Origin: RPQJ01 sp963754535
Lineage (GTDB): Bacteria > Pseudomonadota > Gammaproteobacteria > Steroidobacterales > Steroidobacteraceae
DNA: 64,000 nt
Direction: 5' to 3'
Assembly (NCBI GenBank): GCA_963754535.1
Contig: CAVWGG010000004.1
Coordinates: 218,278 to 282,277 of the forward strand
Part shown: positions 34,207 to 43,097 of the stretch, one piece after another
Numbering within the stretch: the first letter of the stretch is position 1
Layout: each line of letters starts with the position of its first letter
Program-made: the position numbers and the translations under genes
Notes under the pieces: generated by a model
Databases searched by the model: none
What the model was told of the DNA's origin: nothing
Seen by the model: the letters and a program-made list of their open reading frames with translations, nothing else

Positions 34207-36504
34207 TCACGGTCGCGCAGGAAATGCCGGCCATTCGACGGCGTCGATCCAGATCGGGTTCGAGTACGCCTTCAGGCCGGCGATGTCCTCGACCTCGAGC
34301 GCATACCAGGTGTGTCCTGACGCCGTGGGCTTGAACTCGACATGCGCTTCGCGCGGCCCATCGCTGAACACCTGCGTGAATGCCACGGTGTCCGCGCCGA
34401 TCAGCTTGACCTGCTTCAGCCCGGTCGCCGACCGCAGCCCGAACGCAAGCGGGAAGGGTGTGCCCGGCTTCACCTTCAGTTCGCTGCCGAACATCACGGC
34501 CGGTTCGATCAGCGGGCCGTAGGTCACATAGGCGTGGCCGTTCTTCACGGCCTCGGCGTAGGAGGCCGGCGTGAGTGGACCGTCGACGTGACCGAACGTC
34601 CGGATGCGTCCCGATTCGTGGTTCCAGACGTCGTGCACGTCCGTGCCGCCCGACAGGTAGTAGCGATGGCCGGCGTTCCAGAGGAGTCTCATCGCTCGCA
34701 TCACGTCGCTGTCATACGGCACGTCCGAGTTGACTTCGGCAAGGTCGAAAGCGGGGTTGAAGCCGCCCGGCACTAGTCCGGCGCCGAGGCTTGCGAAGTA
34801 GCCGTACGGAATGAACGGGTGATTCGACTGCACGACGATTGCACCGTGGCGACGCGCTTCACCGAGCACTTCGTCGATGGTGGCCGTTGCCGTGTCGATC
34901 GCCAGTTTCTGGCCCGGCTTGAGCGGCCATGCATTGAAGTGGCCCCACGACGGCGACAGTTCGAGCGAGGGAATGAACGGGACGCCGCGCGCTGCGGCGA
35001 TCTGCTGCAGCGGCGCGTGGCTTGCCGTGGAATCGTGATCGCTGACGAACAGCAGATCGAGCCCGGCGGCCAGCTGCGAACGGGCGAGGTACTCGGGCGG
35101 CGTGACGCCTTCCGCCTGGTCGGCGTGGTGGTGCAGGTCGGCTGAGTACCATCCGCTCGCGGGCGGATCGAACAACCGCACGAGCGCCACCTTCGTCGCT
35201 GCGGTCCGGCCCGGTCGCACCTCGAGTGTCACCGCCTGGTTCGGACCGAGGAATCCGCCACCCGACGAAACGGTGAAACCGTAGCTGCCCGGCGCCATCG
35301 CTGCCTGCAGCCGGCCCTTGCGGTCGAGTTCGGTGAAGAACGTGTTGCGGCCGAGGAACTCGACCAGCTGCCGCTGGCCCACGGTGATGCCGATGCGTGC
35401 GTCGAGCGGCTGCGAGGTGCGTGCATCGACGACTGTGAAGTCGACTCGGCCCGGCGGCTCGACGTCGCCGAAATCCGCAGTCATCACCGCACCCGCGGTG
35501 ACCTTGACGGGCACTGGTTTGCCCTGCGAATACCCTTTGCCCGTCGCGTAGATCGCGTAGTCGCCAGCGGGCAATCGCACGTCGTAATGACCGTCGTCGC
35601 CGAAGCTCCAGGCGTAGGGCGTGCCCAGCTTTGCAATGACTACGACAGGCTCATGCACCGGCTTGCCGTCGCGAGCCGTGACCGAGCCGCGCAGCGTGCC
35701 CGCTGGCAAGTGGCCGCGCTCGATCTCGGCTGCGACGGCCGGGCCCAGGTCGCCACGCGCACCGACCTGCAGCCACGCATCGAAGGTACGTGACTCGCCC
35801 GGTTGCAGCGTGTGCTGCAGCAGCAGGTCCTTGGAGCGCGAGCCGACGAAGTTCATGTACGGCGCATGGAGCGTGATGCTCCAGTCCTCGTCGTAAGCGA
35901 CGGCGCGGTCAGCCAGCGCACCGGTCGATTCACCTTCCTGCAGGTCGCCGAGCCCCGGGATGCCGAAGAAATAGCCGGCACTGGGCCACAGCGTCTGGCC
36001 CGACAGCAGGTCGGCGAGTGGCGCGTCGCCGCCGTTGGTCATGACGGTCTGCATCTCGATCCGGTCGGCATTGGAGCGGAGCGTGTACGTGGTAGCGATC
36101 GTGACCGTGCCCCAGTCGCGCGTTGCCTTGATGACGACTTGCTGCGGCCCGCGCTCGACGATGTCCACCTTCTGGTAGGTGTTGGGCCAGGCCGACCAGT
36201 TGTTCGGAATGAAGTCGGCGAAGACGACACGGTCGCGCGCTGGCTTGCCCGCCACAACCGGCCCGATGTCGACGATTGCGCCGCGAGGCACGCCATACGG
36301 AACCGGACTCTCGACGGCGAGTGCGAACGCCAGTTTCTCGTTCATCACCGTGATGTCGCGCGCTGCCGTTGCTTCGCCGTCGGGGATCGGCGTGGGCCCG
36401 ATGATCACCTGTGCGGAGGCGTGCGCGGGACTCGGGTGCGCGGCTGCGATGAGCAGTGCGAGAAGGAGGGGTCGCCCGGAAGCGCTGCCAGTCACGTTCG
36501 TCAT
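34207..36504 (-). CDS. CehA/McbA family metallohydrolase (PHP domain), exported
   Basis: 765 residues with a signal peptide (cut near AHASA). The first 250 residues form a beta-rich domain; a carboxypeptidase-regulatory-like or Ig-like repeat region follows (LRGSVTARDGKPVHEPVVVI, VDFTVVDARTSQPLDARIGI). The C-terminal 330 residues are a PHP-type metal domain: YSADLHHHAD, FVSDHDSTASH, VQSNHPFIPYGYF and SGGTDVHDVWNHE supply the His/Asp ligands. CehA/McbA relatives include carbaryl hydrolases, but most members have no known substrate. It lies 28 bp after a cysteine-desulfurase-like gene on the same strand. Confidence 0.88.
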   Translation of the reverse strand: MTNVTGSASGRPLLLALLIAAAHPSPAHASAQVIIGPTPIPDGEATAARDITVMNEKLAFALAVESPVPYGVPRGAIVDIGPVVAGKPARDRVVFADFIPNNWSAWPNTYQKVDIVERGPQQVVIKATRDWGTVTIATTYTLRSNADRIEMQTVMTNGGDAPLADLLSGQTLWPSAGYFFGIPGLGDLQEGESTGALADRAVAYDEDWSITLHAPYMNFVGSRSKDLLLQHTLQPGESRTFDAWLQVGARGDLGPAVAAEIERGHLPAGTLRGSVTARDGKPVHEPVVVIAKLGTPYAWSFGDDGHYDVRLPAGDYAIYATGKGYSQGKPVPVKVTAGAVMTADFGDVEPPGRVDFTVVDARTSQPLDARIGITVGQRQLVEFLGRNTFFTELDRKGRLQAAMAPGSYGFTVSSGGGFLGPNQAVTLEVRPGRTAATKVALVRLFDPPASGWYSADLHHHADQAEGVTPPEYLARSQLAAGLDLLFVSDHDSTASHAPLQQIAAARGVPFIPSLELSPSWGHFNAWPLKPGQKLAIDTATATIDEVLGEARRHGAIVVQSNHPFIPYGYFASLGAGLVPGGFNPAFDLAEVNSDVPYDSDVMRAMRLLWNAGHRYYLSGGTDVHDVWNHESGRIRTFGHVDGPLTPASYAEAVKNGHAYVTYGPLIEPAVMFGSELKVKPGTPFPLAFGLRSATGLKQVKLIGADTVAFTQVFSDGPREAHVEFKPTASGHTWYALEVEDIAGLKAYSNPIWIDAVEWPAFPARP

Positions 36505-36532
36505 GCTCGCCCCATCATGGCGTGGCCGTGGC

Positions 36533-37762
36533 TCACTGCAGCAACGGCCGCAGGGCTGCGATCAGGCGGTCGACGTCTTCCGCCGACGTGTAGTGCACCA
36601 GCGAAACGCGGACCACGCCATCGGCCGTGTCGATCCCGAGCGCCTGCAGCAGCCGCCACGCATAGAAGTTGCCAACGCCCGCGCCGATGCCGAGCCGCGC
36701 GAGTTCCGTGGCGATGGAGGCGGACGACTGACCGGCCACGGTGAAGGCGACGGTGGGCGTGCGAGTCGCTGCGGTGGTCGAGCCGATCAGGCGCACCTTG
36801 CGGCAGCTGGCGAGAAAATCAAGCAATGGCTGCAATCGTTCGCACTCGTATTCGCGGAACAACTGTCGGACGGCTGCGGCGCGCCCCGGCTGTGCAAGGG
36901 CCGCGTAGCCATGGCGGGACGCGACGGCTTCCATGTAGTCGATCACGCCATTTATCGCAGCCACTTGCGGATGGTCGGGCCCGGCAGGGGTGAAGCGGCC
37001 CGCAAGCGCGTGGCCCTTGAAAAAATGGGCCTGGGAGGGCAGCTGCTCCGCAAGTGCCTTGCGCACGTACATGGCGCCCACGTGCGGGCCGTAGACCTTG
37101 TAGAGCGAGAACAGGTAGATGTCGGCGCCGAGTGACGCGACGTCGGGCAGGCCATGCGGGCAGAAACAGACGCCATCGACGACGGCCAGCGCGCCGGCGC
37201 GATGCACGCGGTCCGTGATTTCCCGCACCGAGTGGATCGTGCCGACCACGTTTGAGCTGTGCGTAAATGCGACCAGGCGGGTCCGCGCACCCAGCAGCGC
37301 TTCCAGGTCCCGGACGTGCAGCGCGCCGTCCGCATCGACCGACCAGGTGCGTACGACGATGCCATCGTCCTGCAGCCGGCTCCAGGCGCCGACGTTCGCT
37401 TCGTGATCCTGGTTCGTGACGATCACTTCGTCACCGCGCTGCAGGTGCCGTCGAAACGCCTGCGCGAGCACGTACGTGTTCTGCGACGTGGACGGGCCGA
37501 AATGCAATTCGTCCGTGGCCACGTTGAGCCATGCAGCCATGCGCTCCCTTGCGCGGTCCATTTCCGCGCCGGCACTCGCCGAAGGTTCAAATGCGTAATA
37601 CGGCTGCACTTTCGTCGCGCGATAGAAGTGATCCAATGCAGCGATCACCTGCCCGCAGGCGAACGAACCGCCGGCGTTCTCGAAGTGCGCGAATCCGGCG
37701 AGGCTGCGCTCGGCAAATGCAGGAAACTGCGAACGGACGAAGGTCAGGTCAAGTCCCGTCAC
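36533..37762 (-). CDS. Cysteine-desulfurase-like class V aminotransferase
   Basis: 409 residues of the SufS/CsdA-like fold type I PLP family: TSQNTYVLAQAFRRHL, VIVTNQDHEANVGAW, VAFTHSSNVVGTIHSVREI, VDGVCFCPHGLPDVASLGAD and the PLP lysine Lys222 in SLYKVYGPH. The conserved active-site Cys loop of SufS (RxGHHC) is not evident; the corresponding place reads ALAGRFTPAG. It may thus be a lyase or epimerase of the isopenicillin-N-epimerase-like group rather than a sulfur donor. There is no signal peptide. It sits 21 bp after the Tat-linked aminotransferase gene and before the metallohydrolase gene, so the three probably form an operon. Confidence 0.88.
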   Translation of the reverse strand: MTGLDLTFVRSQFPAFAERSLAGFAHFENAGGSFACGQVIAALDHFYRATKVQPYYAFEPSASAGAEMDRARERMAAWLNVATDELHFGPSTSQNTYVLAQAFRRHLQRGDEVIVTNQDHEANVGAWSRLQDDGIVVRTWSVDADGALHVRDLEALLGARTRLVAFTHSSNVVGTIHSVREITDRVHRAGALAVVDGVCFCPHGLPDVASLGADIYLFSLYKVYGPHVGAMYVRKALAEQLPSQAHFFKGHALAGRFTPAGPDHPQVAAINGVIDYMEAVASRHGYAALAQPGRAAAVRQLFREYECERLQPLLDFLASCRKVRLIGSTTAATRTPTVAFTVAGQSSASIATELARLGIGAGVGNFYAWRLLQALGIDTADGVVRVSLVHYTSAEDVDRLIAALRPLLQ

Positions 37763-37783
37763 GGGTTGAAGGTCCTTATCGAC

Positions 37784-38941
37784 TCAGGCGCCGAGCGCGC
37801 CGGGCAAGGCGGCCAGGAACAGGTCGACCTCTTCGCGACGCCCGATCGTTACGCGTGACCACGTGTCGTAGCCCTCGAACGGCCGGCCGACCTTGATGCC
37901 CTTGGCGAGCATGCGGTCCCGGAATAGTTGCACTGGCATCCCTGTATCGAAGAACACGAAGTTGCCCTGCGCGTCGGTGTGCGGACGCCCGATGCGATCG
38001 AGCGCTGCGTGCACGCGGGTGCGGTCGGCCAGGATGGCTTCACGCGTGCTCTCGAGGAACCCGGCATCGCCGTAGCTTGCCAGCGCGGCGTCGACGCCCG
38101 TCGAGTTGGGCCACACTAGCGACAGGTCGGCGAAGCGCTTCGCGATGGCCGCGGACGAGATCGCATAGCCGATCCGCAGTCCCGCGAGCCCGTGAATCTT
38201 CGAGAACGTCCGCAGCACGATCAGGTTGGGCACTTTCTGCACGAGGGACGTGGCGGCGCCGACGCCCCCGCCGTCGACGAAATCGATGTAGGCCTCGTCC
38301 ACGACCACCGTGGTCGTGGCAGGCACCGACCGCACGAATGTCTCGAGCGCGTCGCGCGAGACGGCGGTTCCGGTCGGGTTGTTGGGATTGCAGACGTAGA
38401 CCAGGCTGGTCCGCTCGGTAACGGCGGCGCGCATCGCGTTCAGGTCATGACGATGAGCGGAGTCCGGTGCGACCCACCGCACCTTCAGGCCCAGGCGCCC
38501 TGCGAACTCTGGCAATTCTTCGTACGTGGGTTTCGAGGCGACGAGCTCGCTGCCCGGCATGGTCGTCGAAGCGAGCAGCGCCGCCATGCGCAGGAGTTCG
38601 CCCGACCCCGAACCGACGACGACCTGCGCGACCGGAACTCCCTCGCGTGCCGCTACCTGTGCCGCAAGCATGTCGATCGACGAGTACGCATAGCGCGGCA
38701 CTTCACCGATGCTGGCAAGGATCGCCTGGCGGGCCGCCGGTGATGGCCCGTAGGGGTTCTCGTTGCCGTTCAGCAGGATCGTGCCCAGCGGTGGCGCCGC
38801 CGGTCTTGCCCTCGCGAAGCTGGGTTGCGGGGCCAGTGGGGCGAACAGGGCGGCCGCCCCGAGAAGCGCGCTGCGGCGTGTCAGGCGCGGCGGAGGAAGG
38901 GCGTCTTCGTCGGCACGGCTGACAGGCGATTCGGTGGGCAT
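37784..38941 (-). CDS. Histidinol-phosphate-aminotransferase-like PLP enzyme with Tat signal
   Basis: 385 residues. The core is a class I/II aminotransferase closest in motifs to HisC: NGNENPYGPSPAAR, SGSGELLRMAA, VYVCNPNNPTGT, VVDEAYIDFV, PLP Lys248 in RTFSKIHGLAGLRIGY, and a final Arg in WSRVTIGRREE. Unlike HisC, it starts with a twin-arginine leader: LTRRSALLGAAALFAPLAP with Arg22-Arg23, followed by a hydrophobic stretch and a cleavage-like ARARPA. So a folded PLP enzyme is predicted in the periplasm. Its substrate is unknown; histidine biosynthesis is unlikely because no other his gene is nearby. Confidence 0.9.
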   Translation of the reverse strand: MPTESPVSRADEDALPPPRLTRRSALLGAAALFAPLAPQPSFARARPAAPPLGTILLNGNENPYGPSPAARQAILASIGEVPRYAYSSIDMLAAQVAAREGVPVAQVVVGSGSGELLRMAALLASTTMPGSELVASKPTYEELPEFAGRLGLKVRWVAPDSAHRHDLNAMRAAVTERTSLVYVCNPNNPTGTAVSRDALETFVRSVPATTTVVVDEAYIDFVDGGGVGAATSLVQKVPNLIVLRTFSKIHGLAGLRIGYAISSAAIAKRFADLSLVWPNSTGVDAALASYGDAGFLESTREAILADRTRVHAALDRIGRPHTDAQGNFVFFDTGMPVQLFRDRMLAKGIKVGRPFEGYDTWSRVTIGRREEVDLFLAALPGALGA

Positions 38942-39042
38942 GAACGTCTCCTCGGTCGACGAGCGACGCTACCACGCTTGGCGCGGTCCGTGACACGGTC
39001 TGCGATTCAAACGCTGGCGCAGGAAGCGCCGCCCGGCTCGCG

Positions 39043-39687
39043 CTACCGCGGGGCGACGGTCCTGCGGTAGGCGTCGAGCTCGGCCTGGTAACGCGCCCGC
39101 TCTTTTTCGAGCTCCGCGATTTCCGCCTTGAGCCGGCCGATGCGTTCAGCGGCCTGCTTGGTGTCCAGCACGCCCTGGGTGCGTTGCTCAGGCGTGGCCT
39201 TGGTATCGATCACGTCGAACGCGCTTTCCGCCACGCGGTCTTCGAGGCGCCGGATCTCCCGGCGCTTGTCCTCGATCTGCTCGTCTGCCGCAGTGACTCG
39301 ACGTTCGCGCACGTACAGCGCACGCCCGTCGTCGTAGGCTTGCTCAAACGCTGGTGCGAGCTCGGCGGGGCAGGTGTCGTAATAAGTGTAGCCGTTCGCG
39401 CCCGCCCGATAGCCGTTGTGCGGCTGGCAGTACTCGCGCAGCCCCGCTTCGCGTCCTGCGAGGTAGGCGTTGAGGTCCGGAGTGACTCCGTACTCCGCAC
39501 ACGCGCGCCGATGCTCCCCGATGCGGTCACCCGGTTGTCCGGCCACACCGTCTTCGTAACCCACGGTGCGCCAGTCGACGTTGCGGCATTCGTCCTTGCT
39601 CATTTTCGCGGCACAGGCCCCGAGCAGCAGCGTGCTGCAGGCAAGCGCGAGCGTCGTTGACTTCCGGGAGCGGGCAGGGCGCGACAC
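39043..39687 (-). CDS. DUF2799-type lipoprotein
   Basis: A GTG at 39687 gives 214 residues with a short basic start and an LLGAC lipobox; the frame extends to 39747, but the added residues do not look like a leader. Mature part: DUF2799 features (DECRNVDWRTVGYEDG, LNAYLAGREAGLREYC, YDTCPAELAPAFEQAYDDGR) and then a long charged coiled coil (EQIEDKRREIRRLEDRVAES, RLKAEIAELEKERARYQAEL). It should be anchored in the envelope. Function unknown. The alternative start at 39747 would give 234 residues. Confidence 0.82.
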   Translation of the reverse strand: MSRPARSRKSTTLALACSTLLLGACAAKMSKDECRNVDWRTVGYEDGVAGQPGDRIGEHRRACAEYGVTPDLNAYLAGREAGLREYCQPHNGYRAGANGYTYYDTCPAELAPAFEQAYDDGRALYVRERRVTAADEQIEDKRREIRRLEDRVAESAFDVIDTKATPEQRTQGVLDTKQAAERIGRLKAEIAELEKERARYQAELDAYRRTVAPR

Positions 39688-39810
39688 AGGCAGATTCCAC
39701 GAATATGCAGGATGCACGACGGCAGGGAAGTTAGGCCTGTCGGGCAAGTGGCGGCGTGCCGTGGGTCACGGTATCGCGCGCTCCCCCACGGTGCGCCGGT
39801 GTTGCGCCGG

Positions 39811-40233
39811 CTAGGGGATCCAGCCCCGTGCGATCGCCTTGCGGCCGAGCAGCACCAGGCCGATCGCGACCAGCAGTACCAGCCCCTGCAGCACCACTAC
39901 GATCGAACCGCTCGTCTGCACGACGTCGCTCAGCACGAACAGGCCGAAGTCCTGCACGACCAGGGCGACCAGGGACGCGACCAGCAGCGGCAGCGCCCAG
40001 CGCTTGCGCCAGATGAGGCCGACGCAACCCAGCGCACCGCCCCAGACCGCGATGGCCGTGGCAGCGACGGCCCAGGCCGGTCTCGATTCGTACAGCGCCT
40101 GCTGCGCTGCGCTCATCTTCGCGATGTCGTCGGGCGTGAGCATCACGTCGCTGAGATACGCTCCGCACCCCATCAGGTTCCAGAGCAGCGCGGCAATCGT
40201 CACCGGCAGGTACCACTTCGGCGCTGTGTTCAT
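39811..40233 (-). CDS. Small four-helix membrane protein
   Basis: 140 residues with four hydrophobic helices (about 9-29, 56-75, 80-98, 109-130) and the wording YLPVTIAALLWNLMGCGAYL, WAVAATAIAVWGGALGCVGL. This family is common in proteobacteria and is sometimes labelled as a sugar transporter or DoxX-like protein without proof. No catalytic motif is visible. It lies 30 bp after the second MttB-like gene's end on the opposite reading order, i.e. it follows on the same strand after 30 bp upstream, so linkage is possible but not shown. Confidence 0.75.
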   Translation of the reverse strand: MNTAPKWYLPVTIAALLWNLMGCGAYLSDVMLTPDDIAKMSAAQQALYESRPAWAVAATAIAVWGGALGCVGLIWRKRWALPLLVASLVALVVQDFGLFVLSDVVQTSGSIVVVLQGLVLLVAIGLVLLGRKAIARGWIP

Positions 40234-40263
40234 CGGATCCTCCTGGTCACGGCTCGGAAAGGA

Positions 40264-41784
40264 TCAGCTCGCGCGCCGGCGGTTCGGCCGCCGCGCCCGC
40301 AACGTTTCGCGCGGTCCGCCTTCCGGAGGAGGCGGCAGTTCCGGCAATGGCGCCTCGGCTGTCATGCCGGCCACGATCATGCGGCGCATTTCCGCATCGG
40401 CGGCTGCGTCGGTCTCGATCGGCGTGTACGACTGCAGGCGATTCTCGACCTCGCTGCAGGTGCGCTGGTACAGGTCCCTGGCGCCGGCTTTTTCCCAGGT
40501 CTCGCGATTCTCGCGGTCGATCACCGGGTTCGTGAGGTAGAGCTCCTGCGGCCAATGGCTCAGCGTGTGCGGCGACGTGATCAGGTGGTCGTTCGCCAGC
40601 AGGTCTTCCACCAGCTGCTTCGCCGGCAGGTCTTCGATGATGGTCATGTCGCGCACGAAGTGCAGGCACTGGCCGCACACCTCGTTGTCGAACACGAGCT
40701 TCGGCAGGCTGAACGTGAGCACGAAGTCGAGCATGCCCGGGCCCGAGACCGAATTGACGCCGGCGATCGCCGCCAGCAGCGCGCTGCTGAACGTCTCGCC
40801 GCCGGCCTGCGCGTCGAGCGACTTGCCGTCGCTGAGCGCCATGTAGGCTTGTGTCGGCAGGCCGAGCGACTTGGCCACCGCGACGTAAGCGACGTTGAGG
40901 TGCTGTGCCTCGATGGCCGCCATCGGCGAACTCGCGGACTTCATATGGAACGTCGCCGGGGCGCCGCCGAACAGCACGGGCGCGCCGGGGCGGACGATCT
41001 GCGCCATCGTGATGCCGGTCAGCACGTCGGCCACGTGGAACACCAGCGCGCCCACGAGCGTCACCGGCGCGATCAGCCCCATCAGCGTGACGGGCACGAT
41101 CTCGACGGGAATGCCGGCCTCGACGCAGTCGAGCATGTTCTGGCACGAGTCCTCGCCGTAGCGGAAGTTGCCCGTCGCGGTGATCGTGAAGATCGACATC
41201 GGCTTCGCGACCAGCTCGGCCCGGTCGCGGCGGAACAACTGCATCATGTCGCGCATGCGCGGCACGCCGTGTTCGGTGAACGCTCCGGACACCATCGGTT
41301 TCTTCGAAGTCGTGAGCAGCATGTACAGGCGCCAGGCGTCCGACACCTGCGACTCGATGTCCTTGTTGGTCGAGAACGCCGTGGCCAGGTAGGCGATATG
41401 CTCGAGGCCGTCGCAAAGCCGCGCGTATTCGATGAAGTCGATCGAGTTCGACAGCCGTGTTTCGCCCGTCCGGTGGTCGAGGATCTTGAGGCCGCTCGAG
41501 CCGGGCACGTAGTGGACGTTGTTGCCGCCCAGTTCAGCGTGGGGCTGGCCCTCACGGTTGAAGAGCGTGAACGACTTGGGCGCCGTGGCGATGGCGCGGT
41601 CGACGACCTCCGGCGGAAACAGGACGCGCGCGCCATCCGGAGTGGTCTTCAGCCCGTGGTCGAGCAGCCGCTTGCGCATGCTGGCGCCGCGGATGTCGAT
41701 GCCCGTTTCGGCGAGGATGCGCTTGGCCTCCGTGACCACCTTGGCGCACAACTCGGGGCTGATCACGTTCAGCGTCGGTCTCAT
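40264..41784 (-). CDS. MttB-like (trimethylamine methyltransferase family) protein, intact
   Basis: 506 residues; intact MttB-superfamily barrel: VTEAKRILAETGIDIRGASM, KILDHRTGETRLSNSIDFIEY, VTLMGLIAPVTLVGALVFHV, LFGGAPATFHMKSASSPMAA, DAQAGGETFSSALLAAIAG, TSPHTLSHWPQELYLTNPVI. No amber codon interrupts it, so it is a non-pyrrolysine member, a group that includes glycine betaine methyltransferase MtgB. Those enzymes need a corrinoid partner, and none is encoded in the window. The C-terminal 60 residues are a Pro/Arg-rich tail. It differs clearly from the frameshifted copy at 21.5-23.0 kb, so the two are old paralogues. Substrate unknown. Confidence 0.9.
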   Translation of the reverse strand: MRPTLNVISPELCAKVVTEAKRILAETGIDIRGASMRKRLLDHGLKTTPDGARVLFPPEVVDRAIATAPKSFTLFNREGQPHAELGGNNVHYVPGSSGLKILDHRTGETRLSNSIDFIEYARLCDGLEHIAYLATAFSTNKDIESQVSDAWRLYMLLTTSKKPMVSGAFTEHGVPRMRDMMQLFRRDRAELVAKPMSIFTITATGNFRYGEDSCQNMLDCVEAGIPVEIVPVTLMGLIAPVTLVGALVFHVADVLTGITMAQIVRPGAPVLFGGAPATFHMKSASSPMAAIEAQHLNVAYVAVAKSLGLPTQAYMALSDGKSLDAQAGGETFSSALLAAIAGVNSVSGPGMLDFVLTFSLPKLVFDNEVCGQCLHFVRDMTIIEDLPAKQLVEDLLANDHLITSPHTLSHWPQELYLTNPVIDRENRETWEKAGARDLYQRTCSEVENRLQSYTPIETDAAADAEMRRMIVAGMTAEAPLPELPPPPEGGPRETLRARRPNRRRAS

Positions 41785-41940
41785 CCTGCTTCTCCCGCGG
41801 GGCCCGGCTTGGGGGCGCCTTGTCTCGCTCGATTGGCGAACCCGGGATTATCCAAGGGCGGCGCGCCTTAAGCTACTCCGCGCGTCCGCCTGTGCCCGTT
41901 ATCGTGGGCTATAGTCTGCGCTCAACCAGGGGGACTCACG

Positions 41941-43032
41941 ATGACAACACGGAACGTCACGCTGCAGGTCAATCGCAGCTCGCACGGCGCGACACGAGTC
42001 ATCGAGACCGGGATGGCACCTCTCGCCCCTGGCCAGGTGCGCTTCAGGATCGAGCGTTTCGCCCTGACCGCCAACACGGTGACCTACGCCACGACCGGCG
42101 ATACGCTCGGCTACTGGGATTTTTTCCCGACTGGCGAGCCGGGCTGGGGTTGCGTGCCCGCCATGGGTTGGGCGGAGGTGGTCGAGTCGCTGCACGCCGA
42201 CGTTCCGGCCGGCGGCCGCTACTACGGCTGGTACCCGATGGCCCGCTACGTCGACATGACCGTCTCGCCGAACACGGATGGATTGCGTGACGAGGGGTCG
42301 CATCGAACCGCCCATGCTCCCGTGTACCGGGCCTACACGGCGACGACCCGCGATACGCTCTACCAGGCGGGGACCGACGCGGAGGATCGGCATGCGCTGT
42401 TGCGCGGACTGTTCCTCACCGGCTGGCTCGCCGAAGATTACTTCGCCGACAACGACTGGTTCGGTGCGCGACGCGTGCTGGTGTTGTCCGCATCGAGCAA
42501 GACCGCGATCGGATTTGCGCACTGTGCAGACGCCCGCGCGGGCATCGAAGTCATCGGTGTGACGTCGGCGCGCAACCACGCGTTCACGCACGCGCTTGGT
42601 TGCTACGACGAAGTGGTCACCTATGACGACGTGGGGACCATCCCGGCAGACACGCCGATCGTTGCCGTCGACATGGCCGGCAGCGGGCCCGTGCTGGCGT
42701 CGGTGCACTCGCATTTCGGCGACCAGTTGCGGCACTCGATGGCGATCGGCCGCAGCCATCACGAAGCGCCGTCGCGCGTGTCCGGCATGCCGGGACCGAA
42801 GCCGGCTTTCTTCTTCGCGCCGACGCAGGTCAAGAAGCGCGTGCAGGACTGGGGTCCGCGCGGCTACCAGGAACGGGTCGTTGCCGCGCTCACGGGTTTC
42901 GTCGACTGGAGTCGCGCGTGGCTTCGTGTGCAGCATTCGCACGGCGCGGCGGCCGCGCAGGCGACATGGACTGAGGTCCATGCTGGCCGCGTCGCAGCCG
43001 ACATCGGGCACATCGTTTCGCTCTGGGATTAA
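41941..43032 (+). CDS. DUF2855 family protein, MDR-like fold
   Basis: 363 residues after an AGGGGGA site. The N-terminal half (LAPGQVRFRIERFALTANTV, TYATTGDTLGYWDFFP, GWGCVPAMGWAEV) resembles the barrel part of medium-chain dehydrogenases. The next part resembles a Rossmann region (VLVLSASSKTAIGFAHCADA, EVIGVTSARNHAF) although the GxGxxG motif is replaced by SASSKT. The family is known only as DUF2855. An oxidoreductase of quinone-reductase type is a reasonable inference, no more. A TATAGT at 41910-41915 could be its -10 element. It is divergent from the MttB-like gene at 41784. Confidence 0.85.
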   Translation: MTTRNVTLQVNRSSHGATRVIETGMAPLAPGQVRFRIERFALTANTVTYATTGDTLGYWDFFPTGEPGWGCVPAMGWAEVVESLHADVPAGGRYYGWYPMARYVDMTVSPNTDGLRDEGSHRTAHAPVYRAYTATTRDTLYQAGTDAEDRHALLRGLFLTGWLAEDYFADNDWFGARRVLVLSASSKTAIGFAHCADARAGIEVIGVTSARNHAFTHALGCYDEVVTYDDVGTIPADTPIVAVDMAGSGPVLASVHSHFGDQLRHSMAIGRSHHEAPSRVSGMPGPKPAFFFAPTQVKKRVQDWGPRGYQERVVAALTGFVDWSRAWLRVQHSHGAAAAQATWTEVHAGRVAADIGHIVSLWD

Positions 43033-43097
43033 ACTTCGCGGCTGCACAGACCGGCGCATCGTCGGTCGAACCGACTGCGCCATCGAGGAATCCGTCT

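Noticed and set aside
37784..38941. Histidine biosynthesis HisC
   Set aside because: It has a Tat leader and no other his genes nearby, so a biosynthetic role is unlikely.
39712..41871. Long plus-strand frame across the intact MttB-like gene
   Set aside because: Antisense shadow; the product is rich in Arg, His and Asp with no fold signature, while the minus strand encodes a clear methyltransferase barrel.
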